This document shows, piece by piece, positions 61,673-64,000 of a stretch of 64,000 nt of DNA. The position numbers and the translations under genes were made by a program. Location of the stretch: assembly GCA_024508675.1 (NCBI GenBank), contig JANINQ010000015.1, positions 1-64,000 of the forward strand, read 5' to 3'. The notes beneath the pieces were generated by a model. That model was given only the letters and a program-made list of their open reading frames with translations. It ran no database searches and had not been told where the DNA came from. The stretch comes from Afipia sp. (GTDB lineage Bacteria > Pseudomonadota > Alphaproteobacteria > Rhizobiales > Xanthobacteraceae). The first letter of the stretch is position 1. Each line of letters starts with the position of its first letter.

Positions 61673-62728
61673 TCAGTTCAGCGCGAGCGGCTTTTCCTCA
61701 TCGAGAAAGTTCATCAGCTCGCGGAAGAACTGCATACGGTTCTTTTCCATCATCACCGTGTGAGTCCCTTCGCTGATCTCGATGAGCCGCCAATACGGCG
61801 CATTCTTTAACTGCTTGACGTAGTTCTGCGCGAGATAACTGGGCAGGTCGGCGTCCCATTCGGCATGCAGCACAACCACCGGCACCGTGATCTTGCCGGG
61901 ATCGAACAGTGCCTTGCCCGCGCCCCAGTAAAGCTGCGTGTCCTCGACCACGCCGTTCGGCGCGCGCAGCATGCCTGGATTCCTGGTCACCGAATCCGGA
62001 TCTGTCTCCCATGTCGCCTTGGCCCATGCCTCAAACACGCCGGGCGGAATGAGATCAGCCTTCTTGTTTTCCGGCACGTCCTTCAACCAGCGGTCCCTGG
62101 CGGAATCCTTGGAGACGAGGCGATAGGCGCCGAGCTTCGGCCACTGCGCCGGAGGCGGTTCGGTACGAATCCACTGCGGCGCGTAGAGCACAAGGCGATT
62201 CACCTTGGCGTTGTTCTCGCTGGTGTAGAGGCCGACGGTCGAGGTGCCCCATGACCAGCCCATCACGTTGATCTTCGAGACGCCGCGCTTCTTGAGAATG
62301 TAGTCGACGGCGGTGCCGAAATCCTTCGCGGCCACGCGAGTCTGCACGATCGGCTTGTTGTCGCCGGGCGGCTGGCTCATTTCCGGCGGACGCGATGAGC
62401 GGCCATAGCCGCGCACGTCCACGAGATAAACGTCGTAACCGCGCGCCGCGATCAGATCCATCATCGACTTGCCCGCGATCGGCAGATCGAACGCGGTCTC
62501 CGACGGATAGGTCGCACCGTGGACGTAGAGCAAAATCTTTTCCGGCGCGAACTTGGTCTGTCCGGCGGGATGCTTGTTGCGCACGAAAAGCTGGATGCCG
62601 GCGTCGCCGGTCGGAATCATCGTATCCGTTGTGGTCAGCTTGACGTCTTTTGCCTGTGCGCTCATGCCGGTAAACATCGCGCCGGCGGCGAGGCACGCCA
62701 ACGCCATTCGGGAAAACCTGCCGATCAT
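61673..62728 (-). CDS. Secreted alpha/beta hydrolase
   Basis: This 351-residue protein has a signal peptide (MIGRFSRMALACLAAGAMFT, cleavage near AQA-KD). The hydrolase core has ILLYVHGATYPSETAFDL, then DVYLVDVRGYGRSSRPPEMS and the nucleophile elbow KINVMGWSWGTSTVGLYTSE with Ser. VVVLHAEWDADLPSYLAQN holds the likely acid, and EISEGTHTVMMEKNRMQFF the catalytic His. The substrate is unknown. It would act in the periplasm. The ATG at 62728 has AGGAGGATTCG upstream, a strong ribosome site. It is convergent with the reductase gene. Confidence 0.9.
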   Translation of the reverse strand: MIGRFSRMALACLAAGAMFTGMSAQAKDVKLTTTDTMIPTGDAGIQLFVRNKHPAGQTKFAPEKILLYVHGATYPSETAFDLPIAGKSMMDLIAARGYDVYLVDVRGYGRSSRPPEMSQPPGDNKPIVQTRVAAKDFGTAVDYILKKRGVSKINVMGWSWGTSTVGLYTSENNAKVNRLVLYAPQWIRTEPPPAQWPKLGAYRLVSKDSARDRWLKDVPENKKADLIPPGVFEAWAKATWETDPDSVTRNPGMLRAPNGVVEDTQLYWGAGKALFDPGKITVPVVVLHAEWDADLPSYLAQNYVKQLKNAPYWRLIEISEGTHTVMMEKNRMQFFRELMNFLDEEKPLALN

Positions 62729-62881
62729 CGAATCCTCCTGCGAACGTTATGTTTGAGCTTGTCGCTCCGGGCGATGTCCGCTCCGCCTGAGCAAGGCGAT
62801 GCTAGGCAGATTCGATTTTGATGAGTAGCTGCAGGTTTGGCTGGGCTGGTCCCTGGCAACCGATGGCGACCAGAAACGACA

Positions 62882-62901
62882 AAGCCGCCTTGCGGCGGCT
62901 T
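62882..62901 (-). terminator. Hairpin downstream of tRNA-Gly
   Basis: AAGCCGCC-TTGC-GGCGGCTT has an 8-bp stem. On the minus strand it is followed by TGTCGTTTCTGG. It lies 65 bases beyond the tRNA-Gly 3' end and may end that transcript. Confidence 0.5.
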
Positions 62902-62965
62902 GTCATTCGACGGCAACGTACCTGTCGGCCAAGATTCTTAATCGAGTTTCTCGATCGAGAATTTC

Positions 62966-63040
<75 letters not shown>

Positions 63041-63418
63041 ATCACAGAGAATGGGCGGGCGCGAAGCGCGCCGCCGGGCAATCCTATGCCAAATGCCGCC
63101 ATGCAATGCAACAGGGCTAGCCCTATTAATTCTGCCCCTCGGTTCCGATGATTTTTCGGCCAAACCGATGTTTTCTCGATGTTTTCGTATGACTTCACGT
63201 CCGCGGCCAGCTGCCGGACCGATTGAAAACGGGCCAAATGACCTCCATCTGTGGCTTTGCGCCGTTTCCGGCCCCGGCCATTGCCAAGGGCGAACGAAAA
63301 TTGCGCCTTCTTGCATATCGGCCATTTGCCGTGCGGCGGATCGAAGCTGCCGGAAATCGCCGGAGGCATGCTAGAAGCAGCTCAACTTTATTCAGAACAT
63401 GCGGCAGGCGAGGATCAC
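63041..63418. other. Intergenic region between tRNA-Gly and the thioredoxin gene
   Basis: About 378 bases between divergent genes, so it should hold the promoters for both. The main structure seen is a direct repeat CGATGTTTTC at 63166-63175 and 63177-63186, spaced 11 bases, with a weaker copy (CCGATGATTTTTC) near 63145. The remainder has no gene I can support. Confidence 0.5.
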
Positions 63419-64000
63419 GTGACGATAGTCGACCAAGGAACTGGACCCGCGGCGGGAGCGCCAGCGGACCTGATCAAGGACACCACGACCCAGACCTTTG
63501 TGAAGGACGTCATCGAGGAATCGAAGCGACAGCCGGTTCTGATCGACTTCTGGGCGCCCTGGTGCGGACCATGCAAGCAGCTGACTCCGGTGCTGGAAAA
63601 GGCCGTTCGTGCCGCGAAGGGCAAGGTCAAGCTGGTCAAGATGAACATCGACGAGCATCCGGCGATCCCGGGCCAGATGGGCATCCAGTCGATTCCAGCG
63701 GTCATCGCCTTCGTCAACGGCCAGCCGGCCGACGGCTTCATGGGCGCAGTCCCCGAAAGCCAGGTGACCGGCTTCATCGATAAGCTGACCAAGGGCATGC
63801 CTTCGCCGGAAGGCGACATCACCGAAATTCTGCAAGAAGCCGAAGCCGCCATGGCGGCGGGCGACCCGGCCACCGCCGCCTCGATCTATGCCGAGGTGTT
63901 GTCGGTCGATGCCACCAATCTCACCGCGCTGGCCGGCCTGGCCCGTTGCTATGTCACGGCGGGCGCGCTGGAGCAGGCCAAGCAAACGCTGGCCATGGTG
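63419..64000 (+). CDS. Thioredoxin/CnoX (YbbN-like) protein, N-terminal part (cut by window edge), GTG start
   Basis: The first about 190 residues are encoded and the gene runs past the window end. A thioredoxin domain (about 25-125) has the redox motif IDFWAPWCGPCKQLTPVLEK, and GIQSIPAVIAFVNGQPADGF holds the cis-Pro. A helical TPR-like region follows from about 140 (AEAAMAAGDPATAASIYAEV), as in YbbN/CnoX, a holdase that also makes mixed disulfides with clients. The GTG at 63419 with GAGG upstream is preferred; an in-frame ATG at 63368 has its GGAGG only 1 base away, too close. Confidence 0.92.
   Translation, partial: MTIVDQGTGPAAGAPADLIKDTTTQTFVKDVIEESKRQPVLIDFWAPWCGPCKQLTPVLEKAVRAAKGKVKLVKMNIDEHPAIPGQMGIQSIPAVIAFVNGQPADGFMGAVPESQVTGFIDKLTKGMPSPEGDITEILQEAEAAMAAGDPATAASIYAEVLSVDATNLTALAGLARCYVTAGALEQAKQTLAMV

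Overview
The window reads as chromosomal DNA of an alphaproteobacterium of the Bradyrhizobium/Rhodopseudomonas/Afipia/Nitrobacter group (Nitrobacteraceae). The reasons are the high GC content, the gene neighbourhoods (argG - rlmN - IalB; hemD - mitofilin-like - hemY divergent from tsaD - gpsA; rsmB - heparinase - purH), many rhizobial-type intergenic palindromes, and TTAA-N7-TTAAC (CtrA-like) boxes. The assignment is an inference from recognisable protein families; no search was run. I see no transposase, integrase, phage gene or CRISPR array. Both end genes are cut by the window: argG on the left and a thioredoxin/CnoX gene on the right.

Layout. 1-6714: argG (partial), a PAP2 phosphatase, a DsbA-fold isomerase, rlmN, an IalB-type secreted protein, a zinc-free quinone oxidoreductase, a DUF1232 protein and pterin carbinolamine dehydratase. 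6901-11752: a membrane-spanning TAXI-type binding protein, a receiver-only response regulator, a Crp/Fnr regulator, then typA behind a short leader with a strong terminator hairpin. 11919-18741: an amine-oxidase-like flavoprotein, a secreted hydrolase, a GNAT, ppa, an M20 peptidase, folD, a DUF167 protein and YggT. 19012-24398: tRNA-Ala, a hydrolase-OsmC fusion, a glutamine amidotransferase, an SDR, a TerB-like protein and a DUF5939/class III cyclase. 24489-31404: a minus-strand transport block with a TRAP transporter (M, Q, P genes), a cytochrome P450, an orphan Bug-type binding protein and a small secreted protein.

31475-41104: tRNA-Thr, the hemD - mitofilin-like - hemY operon, then divergent tsaD - gpsA - EVE protein - ETFB-type methyltransferase - acs. 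41124-51104: a secreted hydrolase, a hypothetical protein, a Tat-exported kelch protein, an L,D-transpeptidase, a nuclease, an SDHAF4-like factor, rsmB, a heparinase-family protein and purH. 51209-62728: an accessory, metabolism-like block with two MFS transporters, gamma-glutamyltransferase, a PDC-hydrolase-like amidohydrolase, a GST, a HxlR regulator divergent from an ABC binding protein, an SDR-like protein lacking its catalytic Tyr, a ketopantoate-reductase-like enzyme and a secreted hydrolase. 62966-64000: tRNA-Gly and the thioredoxin gene.

Most of the window is housekeeping: tetrapyrrole synthesis, translation and tRNA modification, purine, folate and arginine metabolism. The parts most worth a second look are the typA leader, the HxlR operator with its target cluster, the TRAP permease with an extra membrane insert, the membrane-anchored TAXI protein beside a lone receiver, the SDR-like protein with a degenerate active site, and the families of intergenic inverted repeats, including one perfect 28-bp inverted repeat.
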